DNA of 12,500 nt from positions 53,515-66,014 of the forward strand of contig DDVH01000020.1 in the NCBI GenBank assembly GCA_002345215.1, given 5' to 3'. Positions 6,062 through 12,484 of this stretch are shown here, in pieces. This stretch comes from Anaerolineales bacterium UBA2317 (GTDB lineage: Bacteria; Chloroflexota; Anaerolineae; Anaerolineales; Villigracilaceae). The notes below the pieces were generated by a model that was not told where the DNA came from, ran no database searches, and was given only the letters and a program-made list of their open reading frames with translations. Numbering within the stretch: the stretch's first letter is position 1; every line of letters begins with the position of its first letter. The position numbers were made by a program, and so were the translations under genes.

Positions 6062-7714
6062 ATGGATAAACTTCAAGCGGGTCAAACACTTGGTTCATAT
6101 CGCATTATCAATGAGATTGGTGCTGGGGGCATGGCATCTGTCTATAAAGCCTATCAAGCTTCTATGGATAGAAATGTTGCTATTAAAGTTTTGCCAAAAC
6201 AATTAGCCGAAAGCCAAGAATTTGTAAAACGTTTTCAACAAGAAGCCCGCACCATTGCTAAACTTGAACATCCATACATTTTGCCAGTCTTTGATTACGG
6301 TGAAGAAAACGGCACAACTTATTTTGTGATGCGTTATCTTGAAGCGGGCACATTGAAAGAAAAGATTCAAGCAGGTCCGCTTTCATTAAAAGAAATTGAC
6401 CGCATCTTTACACAACTTGCAGACGCACTTGGATATGCTCATGCGCAAGGAGTCATTCACCGCGATTTAAAACCTGCTAACACGTTGGTTGATGCGAATG
6501 GAAATTTATTCCTGACCGATTTTGGAATCGCAAAACTTTTAGAAAGTGCATCTCCGCGTTTAACTCAAACCGATGCAATTTTAGGAACACCTGCATATAT
6601 CAGTCCAGAACAAGCTGCTGCACTTGATGTTGATCAACGTTCCGACATTTATTCACTTGGCATTATTCTTTATGAAATGGTCACAGGTCGCGTGCCGTTT
6701 ACAGCCGATACTCCGCTGGCTGTCATTCTTAAACATTTGCAAGATCCATTGCCATTGCCTTCAAAAATAAAACCAGATATTTCGCCTACTATCGAACAAG
6801 TGATTCTCAAAGCACTTGCTAAAAACCCTGATGACCGTTTTGCAAATACAGATGATTTTCTTTCGACATGGAAAGATGCACTAAAAGATATACCGCTTAA
6901 TACAGGAAAACTTTCCGCTTCACAATCTACGGGGAAAGTTGATACTGCATCTTCAACATTATCCAAGCCCCAACGTTCTCTCACAGGCTGGGCTATCGGA
7001 TGTGTTGTACTGATCTGTCTTGCCATTACAACAATCGCTGGGTTGGGATTAGCAACCAGTTATTTCAACAGAGAACCTGCTGTTACAGAGATACCAACCC
7101 AAGCACAATCTCCAACCCAAGTTTCTGCACCCACCGAAAATTTTATCCCCAACATTATTTTAGAAGATGATTTTTCATCCACCCAAAATTGGGGAACGAT
7201 TTCAGACTCAAATAGTTTGGTTCAATATGAAGATGAAACTTTGCGAGTCATTGTTTACAGAGATGATTGGCTAGTCTGGACGACACCAAATCAAACAGGT
7301 TATGAAAATGTGCATATTGAAGTGACTGTTATCAACAACGATACAGACCCAAATACCGCTTTCGGTTTAATGTGCCATCAACAGACGAATACGCAATCAT
7401 TTTATTATCTCCTCATCACACCCGCTGGTGGATACATTGCCGTTCGAGTAGATAATGGTCAACTTGGCGAAATTCTGACGAATAATGGTCAATGGGGATA
7501 TTCAAGTCAAATCGAGCAAAATGCTTCGTCCTATCGCGTCGGTGCAGATTGTGGTGCTGGAAATTTGAAATTGTATGTAGATGGTCAAGAAATTGCTTCT
7601 ATTAATGATGATACTTATACCAGTGGGGCAGTTGGCATAGCCATATCCAGTGCAATTGATGCCACCCAAACCGATATTTCATTTGATGATTTTCTGATTA
7701 GCGAATTGCCATAA
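6062..7714 (+). CDS. Transmembrane Ser/Thr protein kinase with extracytoplasmic beta-rich domain
   Basis: This 550-residue protein is a Hanks-type kinase of the bacterial PknB kind. The cytoplasmic catalytic domain (12-270) carries the glycine loop IGAGGMASVY (19-28), catalytic lysine K42, HRDLKPAN (133-140) with D135, the metal-binding DFG (153-155), GTPAYISPEQ (176-185) and SDIYSLG (194-200). It should therefore be active. A Ser/Thr-rich juxtamembrane linker (280-307), a plausible autophosphorylation zone, leads to one membrane helix (about 310-332). A Pro/Thr/Gln-rich stalk (340-362) holds an outer domain (363-550) that begins EDDFSSTQNW and ends TDISFDDFLI. This resembles concanavalin-like sandwich domains found on such kinases. 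It probably senses a cell-surface ligand, but which one is unknown; there are no PASTA repeats. The start has a strong AGGAG (6051-6055), 6 bases before the ATG. No cognate phosphatase is adjacent. Confidence 0.95.
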   Translation: MDKLQAGQTLGSYRIINEIGAGGMASVYKAYQASMDRNVAIKVLPKQLAESQEFVKRFQQEARTIAKLEHPYILPVFDYGEENGTTYFVMRYLEAGTLKEKIQAGPLSLKEIDRIFTQLADALGYAHAQGVIHRDLKPANTLVDANGNLFLTDFGIAKLLESASPRLTQTDAILGTPAYISPEQAAALDVDQRSDIYSLGIILYEMVTGRVPFTADTPLAVILKHLQDPLPLPSKIKPDISPTIEQVILKALAKNPDDRFANTDDFLSTWKDALKDIPLNTGKLSASQSTGKVDTASSTLSKPQRSLTGWAIGCVVLICLAITTIAGLGLATSYFNREPAVTEIPTQAQSPTQVSAPTENFIPNIILEDDFSSTQNWGTISDSNSLVQYEDETLRVIVYRDDWLVWTTPNQTGYENVHIEVTVINNDTDPNTAFGLMCHQQTNTQSFYYLLITPAGGYIAVRVDNGQLGEILTNNGQWGYSSQIEQNASSYRVGADCGAGNLKLYVDGQEIASINDDTYTSGAVGIAISSAIDATQTDISFDDFLISELP

Positions 7715-7732
7715 CCGAAACATAAAAATTTC

Positions 7733-7760
7733 TTCATACCAAAATATTCTGTGCTATATT
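7733..7760 (+). promoter_or_regulatory. Promoter for the dnaX operon (extended -10)
   Basis: TGCTATATT at 7752-7760 is an extended -10 box (TATATT at 7755-7760). A weak -35, TTCATA (7733-7738, four of six), lies 16 bases upstream. Transcription would start near 7767, just before the palindromic element, which would then form part of the dnaX leader RNA. Confidence 0.5.
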
Positions 7761-7771
7761 TGCTACAAACA

Positions 7772-7920
7772 TCGCTGGTCGAGTAGACATGAGCCGTTCT
7801 TTGGCGAATGTCGTATCGAGACCAGAAATTAATTAAGTACTTTTTATAAATGAAGAGATTACAATTAATGTGTGGTCTCGATACGGTTTCGGCTATCGCC
7901 TCAACCTACTCGACCACCGA
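7772..7920. repeat. Palindromic element A upstream of dnaX (BIME/MITE-like)
   Basis: This 149-bp element has 15-bp terminal inverted repeats, TCGCTGGTCGAGTAG (7772-7786) and CTACTCGACCACCGA (7906-7920), with one mismatch. A second, inner inverted repeat is perfect: CGTATCGAGACC (7812-7823) against GGTCTCGATACG (7874-7885). A 50-bp AT-rich spacer separates the two halves. Each half is a unit running GGTCTCGATACG to CTACTCGACC, and the two are set head to head. No reading frame is encoded. The element ends 11 bases before the dnaX ATG, so the dnaX leader RNA could fold into a long stem. It shares a nearly identical 47-bp unit with element B at 11041-11171. Confidence 0.85.
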
Positions 7921-7931
7921 GTATATAAAAA

Positions 7932-9467
7932 ATGACTCAAGCCCTCTACCGCAAATACCGCCCAAAACAATGGGACACTGTCCTCGGACAAGACCATGTT
8001 GTTCAAACTTTGACGAATGCTATTAAAGCAAACCGTGTTGGGCATGCTTATCTTTTTGCAGGTCCGCGTGGAACGGGCAAAACAACAGTCGCGCGTTTGC
8101 TTGCCAAAGCAGTCAACTGTCTCAACGAAGATTCTGCTCAACGACCTGACAACACTTGTGAGCATTGCAAAGCTGTCAATGAAAATCGTTTTATGGATTT
8201 GATTGAAATTGATGCCGCATCGAACACAAGCGTTGATGACATTCGTGATTTGCGTGAAAAAATAAATTTTTCGCCATCACAAGGCAAATATAAAATTTAC
8301 ATCATTGACGAAGTGCACATGCTTTCGACTGCGGCGTTCAATGCGTTACTCAAAACATTGGAAGAGCCACCTCCACATGCTATCTTCGTTTTGGCAACCA
8401 CTGAAATTCATAAAATTCCCGCAACTGTTTTATCGCGTTGTCAACGTCATGAGTTTCGACGCGTACCGATTGATGAAATCGTCGCTAACTTAAAAGAAAT
8501 TATCAAAGCCGAAAATATTCAAGCCGATGATGAAGCCTTAACTTTAATTGCGCGTCAATCGGCTGGTGGAATGCGCGATGCACAATCTTTGCTCGATCAA
8601 CTCGCATCTACTGGAACAAAAATCACGTTGGCACTTGCTCAACAAGTTTTGGGAACTGCAACCAGTCAAACTGTTTTGGATATCATCGCTTCAATTCTTG
8701 ACCATCAACCTGCTCGCGGACTCGAAACGATTCATCATGCTCTCGATACTGGTGCAGACCCACGTTCATTGGCTCGTCAACTTGTTGAATACACTCGCGG
8801 ATTGATGTTGATTCAAATGGGCAATGCTGAGCAAGTGGAAGCAACACGTGAAGTCAAAACGCAAATGCAAGAACATGCAAAATCATTTAGCACATCTGAT
8901 ACTTTGAGGATGATGAAAATTTTCAACAACGCCGCTACAGATTTACGCGGTGGGTGGCAACCTTCATTGAGTCTGGAGCTTGCTTTGGCAGAAATATTAG
9001 ATGAAGAACCGCTTCAATCTAAGCCGAAAGTTGTTTCTGCTTCGTCAGCAAAGTCAAAGCCTGAGGTTTTAGCAACCAAGCCTGAGGTCAAGAAAGAAGC
9101 GGATGTCCAATCAGAAAAATCAGTTATCAATGCAAATGACATCGTCAAAGCATGGAAATCTTTAATCGCCACACTTCCAAAATCACAAGCGAATTTGGGT
9201 GCATTGCTTAATTCAGTGCGCATGATTGATGTGCAAGGAAAAACTTTGTTGCTTGGCATGGCGAGTGATGTGCTGGTGGAGAAGTTGAACAAGCCTGACC
9301 AAATTGAAGTGATTCAGCGACTCGTCAAAGACCATTTTCATGTGGATGTTGCCGTGCGTTGTGTGGTGACGAATGCCAAAGGCAAACTGCCCGCGAATAT
9401 TTCGGGCGATGGGATGGTGGCAACTGCTATTCAACACGGCGGCGAAATTGTGGATATGGATGATTAG
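7932..9467 (+). CDS. dnaX: DNA polymerase III subunit gamma/tau
   Basis: DnaX is the ATPase motor of the clamp loader, which opens and places the sliding clamp during replication. The 511-residue protein carries all AAA+ marks: Walker A GPRGTGKT (44-51), Walker B with DEVH (126-129), sensor TTE (156-158) and the SRC arginine finger (168-170). The conserved QRHEFRR and GGMRDAQSLLDQ follow. The zinc module is unusual, with cysteines at 63, 76 and 79 while the usual fourth position holds Asp73. A Lys/Pro-rich linker (about 357-395) with a repeated KPEV leads to a C-terminal domain of about 115 residues. I saw no A AAA AAG slippage site, so one full-length product is likely. No Shine-Dalgarno precedes the ATG; the leader holds element A. 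It heads dnaX - unknown ORF - ybaB - recR. Confidence 0.97.
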   Translation: MTQALYRKYRPKQWDTVLGQDHVVQTLTNAIKANRVGHAYLFAGPRGTGKTTVARLLAKAVNCLNEDSAQRPDNTCEHCKAVNENRFMDLIEIDAASNTSVDDIRDLREKINFSPSQGKYKIYIIDEVHMLSTAAFNALLKTLEEPPPHAIFVLATTEIHKIPATVLSRCQRHEFRRVPIDEIVANLKEIIKAENIQADDEALTLIARQSAGGMRDAQSLLDQLASTGTKITLALAQQVLGTATSQTVLDIIASILDHQPARGLETIHHALDTGADPRSLARQLVEYTRGLMLIQMGNAEQVEATREVKTQMQEHAKSFSTSDTLRMMKIFNNAATDLRGGWQPSLSLELALAEILDEEPLQSKPKVVSASSAKSKPEVLATKPEVKKEADVQSEKSVINANDIVKAWKSLIATLPKSQANLGALLNSVRMIDVQGKTLLLGMASDVLVEKLNKPDQIEVIQRLVKDHFHVDVAVRCVVTNAKGKLPANISGDGMVATAIQHGGEIVDMDD

Positions 9468-9502
9468 TCTTTTGGTCAATTGGTCTAAGTAGTCATTTGG
9501 TC
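9463..9502 (+). repeat. Degenerate 8-bp tandem array spanning the dnaX stop codon
   Basis: Five 8-bp units are in register; the dnaX TAG (9465-9467) lies in the first. Units at 9471 (TTTGGTCA), 9479 (ATTGGTCT) and 9495 (ATTTGGTC, shifted by one base within the unit) show the core TTGGTC three times. The units at 9463 and 9487 carry TAGTC. A weaker, 7-bp-like pattern continues to about 9534. Confidence 0.55.
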
Positions 9503-9534
9503 GCGTGATTCGTAAATCATAAGTAGTAATAATT

Positions 9535-9538
9535 GAGG
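9535..9538 (+). promoter_or_regulatory. Shine-Dalgarno GAGG that favours ATG 9545
   Basis: GAGG stands 6 bases before the second of two tandem ATGs (9545) and only 3 before the first (9542). TTG codons at 9533 and 9539 are less likely starts because the first overlaps the ribosome site itself. Confidence 0.5.
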
Positions 9539-9544
9539 TTGATG

Positions 9545-9988
9545 ATGACGACGTTGGATAAAAATAGTGGAAAGAAAAAGCGAGATGTGAAAGTTGAGTT
9601 TACGATTCATCCTGTGCTTCAACAAGTGGAGAAAAAAATAAGTGAAGCCCAAAACTTTCAATTAGAAGTAATTGCAAAAACAAACTTTAACAACTTTAAT
9701 GGCAGAGAGATTGCTCGTTGGTTGAGAGAAAATCATAAAATGTGGAAAACCGTTTTATTGCCATTAGACTTTATTTCATTGCGCGATATGGACGATGGTC
9801 ATTGGCACGCCGATACTTTGTATATTTATCCCGAAGATGGTTATGGATTTAAGTTGGAAGAAATTATGAAAGAACAATTTCATGCTGATGAAACTCAATG
9901 GATTGGCAGGGAAGATGCAATGGATATGCTTGGAACAAGTGAAATAAAAAATACTTCGTATGTGATTCTTTCAGCATGGTGGGATTAA
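9545..9988 (+). CDS. Hypothetical protein between dnaX and ybaB
   Basis: I do not recognise this 147-residue protein. It is soluble by sequence, with no signal or membrane segment. A Lys-rich start (KNSGKKKRDVKVEF) is followed by a helix (about 22-34), a strand and helix (40-62, with GREIARWLRENHKMW), then a strand-rich stretch with HWHADTLYIYPEDGYG and a C-terminal half with EEIMKEQFHADETQWIGREDAMDMLG. It ends in AWWD. The gene is AT-rich (one 60-base line counts 28% GC). It sits inside the normally tight dnaX-ybaB-recR group, flanked on both sides by 8-bp repeat arrays, which suggests a later insertion. The start could also be ATG 9542; both give nearly the same protein. Whether it has any role with the clamp loader cannot be told from the sequence. 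Confidence 0.75.
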   Translation: MTTLDKNSGKKKRDVKVEFTIHPVLQQVEKKISEAQNFQLEVIAKTNFNNFNGREIARWLRENHKMWKTVLLPLDFISLRDMDDGHWHADTLYIYPEDGYGFKLEEIMKEQFHADETQWIGREDAMDMLGTSEIKNTSYVILSAWWD

Positions 9989-9992
9989 CTTG

Positions 9993-9998
9993 TATAAT
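9993..9998 (+). promoter_or_regulatory. Possible internal promoter -10 (TATAAT) for ybaB-recR
   Basis: A perfect TATAAT lies 5 bases after the stop of the small ORF, with no clear -35 at 16-18 bp. It could give ybaB-recR their own transcript, with a leader made almost entirely of the 8-bp array that follows. Confidence 0.4.
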
Positions 9999-10002
9999 TC
10001 GA

Positions 10003-10042
10003 TAACTAATAAACTATTTAACTAGCAAACTAGGAGACTAAA
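10003..10042 (+). repeat. 8-bp tandem array in the ybaB leader, containing its ribosome site
   Basis: Five 8-bp units in register share the core AACTA or GACTA: for example TAACTAAT at 10003, TAACTAGC at 10019 and AGACTAAA at 10035. The junction of the last two units makes AGGAG (10032-10036), placed 8 bases before the ybaB ATG, so the ribosome site of ybaB is part of the array. Confidence 0.7.
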
Positions 10043-10044
10043 GA

Positions 10045-10371
10045 ATGGCAAAAGGATTTAACAAAGGACCCGCAATGGGTGGCGGGGGAATGATGCAACA
10101 ACTACAAAAATTGCAACAGCAAATGGCTGAAGCACAAGCAAAACTCGCCGAAGAAACTGTCAGTGCAACAGCGGGTGGTGGCGCAATTAAAGTCACAATG
10201 ACTGGTGACCAAAAATGCAAATCGGTTGAGATTTCTCCTGAATTTCTAAAAGATGCCGATGCTGAAATGTTGCAAGACATGGTCTTATCCGCTGTCAACA
10301 TGGCATTGGATGAATCACGTGCCTTGCAAGAAAAGTTGATGGGTCCGCTAGCGGGTGGATTACCCTTCTAG
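10045..10371 (+). CDS. ybaB: Nucleoid-associated protein YbaB/EbfC
   Basis: YbaB/EbfC proteins are small dimeric DNA-binding proteins that coat the nucleoid and are nearly always encoded beside dnaX and recR. This one has 108 residues, the usual size. A Gly/Met-rich start (MAKGFNKGPAMGGGGMMQQ) is followed by a long Gln/Ala-rich helix (about 16-39, LQKLQQQMAEAQAKLAEE). A strand section then carries the family marks GGGAIKVTMTGDQKCKSVEISPEFL (46-70). The C-terminal helix contains DMVLSAVNMALDESRAL, and the protein ends in a GGLPF tail. AGGAG (10032-10036) lies 8 bases before the ATG. The gene order with recR next downstream supports the call. Its exact role, in nucleoid structure or recombination control, is not fixed even in studied species. 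Confidence 0.95.
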   Translation: MAKGFNKGPAMGGGGMMQQLQKLQQQMAEAQAKLAEETVSATAGGGAIKVTMTGDQKCKSVEISPEFLKDADAEMLQDMVLSAVNMALDESRALQEKLMGPLAGGLPF

Positions 10372-10426
10372 TTTTCATGTTGGAATGTTAAAACGTTTGA
10401 ACGTTCAAACCTTCCAACTTTCAAAC
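10371..10426 (+). repeat. 8-bp tandem array with a perfect 16-bp palindrome, between ybaB and recR
   Basis: Seven 8-bp units fill the whole gap, beginning on the last base of the ybaB stop. The consensus is GTTnnAAC, itself palindromic: examples are GTTAAAAC (10387), GTTCAAAC (10403) and TTTCAAAC (10419). Units at 10395 and 10403 together form a perfect 16-bp palindrome (10395-10410), and flanking TTGGAA (10380-10385) and TTCCAA (10412-10417) extend the symmetry. It could be an operator or simply a repeat; no Shine-Dalgarno for recR is found in it. Confidence 0.75.
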
Positions 10427-10430
10427 TCTT

Positions 10431-11036
10431 ATGCTTTTACCTGAATCAATTCAAAGTTTAATCACTGCCCTCGAACGCCTACCTGGTATCGGACCGAAAT
10501 CTGCTTCGAGGTTGGCTTTCTATTTATTGCGCGCACCTGATGAAATCTCTCAAGATTTATCTGTCGCGTTGGCAAATCTCAAAGCCAATACTGCATTTTG
10601 TCCTGAATGTTTTAACATCATGGAAGCAGGCAGAGAACGTTGTGAAATTTGTGAATCACCTAAACGAGATTCATCTGTCATTTGTGTCCTTGAAGAAGCG
10701 CTTGATGTTTTAGCATTGGAACGCACTGGTGGATTCAATGGAAAGTATCACGTTTTGCAAGGAGTTTTATCTCCCATTGAAGGTATTGGACCTGATGATT
10801 TGAAAATCAAACAATTGGTGGCGCGTGTTGCCAATGGGGGAGTGAAGGAAATTATCCTTGCTACGAATCCCAGCATGGAAGGCGATGCAACTGCTCAATA
10901 TTTACAAGGTCAATTGCGGCAATTCAATGTACATGTCACACGCCTTGCACGTGGTTTACCTGTTGGTGGTGACTTGGAATATGCAGATCAAAACACTTTG
11001 CTGAGAGCTTTATCTGGAAGACAAGAAATGAATTGA
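10431..11036 (+). CDS. recR: Recombination mediator RecR
   Basis: RecR works with RecO (and RecF) to load RecA on single-stranded DNA at gaps during repair. The 201-residue protein is full length. A helix-hairpin-helix lies at 17-33 (LPGIGPKSASRLAFYLL). The zinc finger uses C57, C60, C71 and C74. The Toprim domain (81-175) begins SVICVLEEALDVLALERTG, followed by YHVLQGVLSPIEGIGPDDL. The C-terminal ATNPSMEGDATAQYL and RLARGLPVGGDLEYAD, with the Walker-B-like motif, are typical. No Shine-Dalgarno precedes the ATG; the 59 bases upstream are the 8-bp array. It follows ybaB as expected for this conserved group. The stop is 4 bases before palindromic element B, whose stem and T-run may end the transcript. 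recO and recF are not in this window. Confidence 0.98.
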   Translation: MLLPESIQSLITALERLPGIGPKSASRLAFYLLRAPDEISQDLSVALANLKANTAFCPECFNIMEAGRERCEICESPKRDSSVICVLEEALDVLALERTGGFNGKYHVLQGVLSPIEGIGPDDLKIKQLVARVANGGVKEIILATNPSMEGDATAQYLQGQLRQFNVHVTRLARGLPVGGDLEYADQNTLLRALSGRQEMN

Positions 11037-11040
11037 TTAT

Positions 11041-11171
11041 TCGGTGGTCGAGTAGTTGCGAGTGATAAAGAGCAACTACTCGAGACCACAAGTTAACAAA
11101 AAGAATATAATTAACAGGTGGTCTCGATACGACATTCGCCAAAATTCGGCTCATGTCTACTCGACCACCGA
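11041..11171. repeat. Palindromic element B between recR and the glycosyltransferase
   Basis: This 131-bp element has perfect 15-bp terminal inverted repeats, TCGGTGGTCGAGTAG (11041-11055) and CTACTCGACCACCGA (11157-11171). Inside the left half is an 11-bp hairpin, CGAGTAGTTGC against GCAACTACTCG (11049-11059, 11072-11082). CGAGACCAC (11081-11089) pairs with GTGGTCTCG (11118-11126) around an AT-rich spacer holding a perfect TATAAT (11106-11111). The right half (11120-11166) matches the left half of element A in reverse complement at 44 of 47 positions. The element looks like a mobile inverted-repeat family with no transposase here. Confidence 0.85.
11106..11111 (+). promoter_or_regulatory. 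Possible -10 box inside element B
   Basis: A perfect TATAAT sits in the AT-rich spacer of element B. No convincing -35 lies 16-18 bases upstream, where the element's left half sits. It might drive the glycosyltransferase gene from within the repeat. Confidence 0.3.
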
Positions 11172-11178
11172 TTTTTTT
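11157..11178 (+). terminator. Candidate terminator: element B stem plus T7
   Basis: The 15-base right arm of element B (11157-11171) is followed directly by seven T's (11172-11178). Paired with the left arm at 11041-11055 it would give a perfect 15-bp stem with a T-run. The loop of about 100 bases is long, but inner stems shorten it. It may terminate recR transcripts, and the T-run ends exactly at the ATG of the next gene. Confidence 0.4.
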
Positions 11179-12444
11179 ATGAACATCACAATTCTCACCT
11201 ACGGTTCTCGCGGCGATGTGCAACCCTTTGTTCCATTATCTGTTGGATTAATGAATCGTGGTCACAATGTCACGCTTGCCGCACCCGCTCGTTTCAAAAA
11301 TCTTGTTGAAGAAAATAAAATAATTTTTGTTCCATTGGCGGGCGACATTGAAGATTTGAGTCGCAAGTTAAATGATTCGGGCTATAACTTCATCAAGCAG
11401 ATGAATGAATTACGAAATCATGCCATCGAAATCGGTGCGGATATTTTTCGTCAAACCGAAATCGCCAGTCAAAACGCAGACCTTATCATTCACACCTTTG
11501 CTCACGCGGTCGGCGCACACACTCTCGCACGCGAAAAAAATATCCCCGATATTCACATTCAAACTTTTCCGATGTTCACGCCCACAGGTGATTATCCCAA
11601 CATCACCATGCCGAATTTTAGAAATCGTTTTTTGAATCGCCTCTCACACATGGTTTCTAAAAAATTATTTTTTCTTTCAGCACAAATTGGATTTGAACAA
11701 GTCCGCCGTAAAGCGAAATTACCCAAACGAAAATTATTTATTCCCTTTGATGAAAACCCGCTTCACTTTCAGACCCCCATCCTGTGTGCTTGGTCCCCAA
11801 GCATTTTACCAGCCTCAACAGATTGGTCGTATCCCCAAATCCATGTGACTGGGTATTATTTCTTTCCACTTAATGATTCATATTCACCTTCACCTGAACT
11901 TGATTCATTTTTGAAAGCAGGCAAACCTCCTATCTGCATTTCATTTGGAAGCATGGTCAATAAAGATGCAAAGAGAATTGATGAAATTGTTCGTGAATCA
12001 TTGAGGCAAACAAACAATCGTGGAATTATTTTGTCAGGTTGGGGGAGTGTACAACATGAATCTACAAATGATTTGTTATATATAGAGTCTGCTCCACATG
12101 ATTGGTTGTTACCAAAATGTAGAATGATTATTCATCACGGCGGTGCAGGGACTACGTCTGCTGGTTTGCGCGCGGGGATTCCAAATATTGTTGTGCCTTT
12201 TACTGCTGACCAACCGTTTTGGGGAGGTAGAGTCTATGCTGTGGGTGCTGGTCCAAAACCGATTTTGGTAAAACATCTTTCGGTCGAGAGATTAGTCAAT
12301 GCAATTGTCCAGGCTGAGTCTGATGTTATACGAAGGCGAGCGCAGGTGATAGGTCAAGATATGAGAGGCGAGGATGGTGTTGAGAATGCGATTCGGTTGA
12401 TTGAGTCTTATGTCAATGAGTTGGGGATTCGGGTCAAAAATTAG
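11179..12444 (+). CDS. GT1 family glycosyltransferase (sterol-glucosyltransferase/UGT-like)
   Basis: The 421-residue enzyme probably moves a sugar from a nucleotide donor to a lipid or other hydrophobic acceptor at the inner face of the membrane. The GT-B fold is visible: an N-terminal acceptor half starting MNITILTYGSRGDVQP (glycine loop 9-16, typical of sterol 3-beta-glucosyltransferases and MGT enzymes), a linker near 230-250, and a C-terminal donor half. The donor half has PICISFGSM (251-259), APHDWLLP (305-312), HHGGAGTTSAGLRAG (319-333) and PFTADQPFWG (340-349). Start 11179 is chosen because these motifs begin there. An in-frame upstream extension of 41 residues to 11056 is just translated repeat element B and should be left out. 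No Shine-Dalgarno is present; the ATG follows a T7 run. Acceptor and donor cannot be named. No other glycolipid or wall genes are adjacent. Confidence 0.92.
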   Translation: MNITILTYGSRGDVQPFVPLSVGLMNRGHNVTLAAPARFKNLVEENKIIFVPLAGDIEDLSRKLNDSGYNFIKQMNELRNHAIEIGADIFRQTEIASQNADLIIHTFAHAVGAHTLAREKNIPDIHIQTFPMFTPTGDYPNITMPNFRNRFLNRLSHMVSKKLFFLSAQIGFEQVRRKAKLPKRKLFIPFDENPLHFQTPILCAWSPSILPASTDWSYPQIHVTGYYFFPLNDSYSPSPELDSFLKAGKPPICISFGSMVNKDAKRIDEIVRESLRQTNNRGIILSGWGSVQHESTNDLLYIESAPHDWLLPKCRMIIHHGGAGTTSAGLRAGIPNIVVPFTADQPFWGGRVYAVGAGPKPILVKHLSVERLVNAIVQAESDVIRRRAQVIGQDMRGEDGVENAIRLIESYVNELGIRVKN

Positions 12445-12478
12445 TCCGATTTTTTAAGGTTTAATTGTCTGATAACTA

Positions 12479-12484
12479 TTGACA
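12479..12484 (+). promoter_or_regulatory. Possible -35 box at the window edge
   Basis: A perfect TTGACA lies 16 bases from the end of the window, so its -10 box would be just outside. It may begin the promoter of the next gene. Nothing else was recognised in the 56 bases after the glycosyltransferase. Confidence 0.25.

Noticed and set aside
7841..7865. TATAAA (7845-7850) and TACAAT (7860-7865) in the spacer of element A as promoters of dnaX
   Set aside because: Neither has a usable -35; the box at 7755-7760 upstream of the element is a better candidate. In AT-rich spacers such matches are expected by chance.
9057..9088. Direct repeat AAGCCTGAGGT at 9057-9067 and 9078-9088 in dnaX
   Set aside because: It encodes a simple KPEV repeat in the flexible linker of the protein; such low-complexity linkers are common in DnaX and need no special explanation.
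9040..9125. Possible programmed frameshift site in dnaX for a short gamma form
   Set aside because: A-rich stretches are present but no A AAA AAG slippery heptamer with a following hairpin was found.
11056..11178. An in-frame 41-residue N-terminal extension of the glycosyltransferase
   Set aside because: It is translated from repeat element B, has no glycosyltransferase homology, and the GT-B motif begins exactly at the ATG at 11179.
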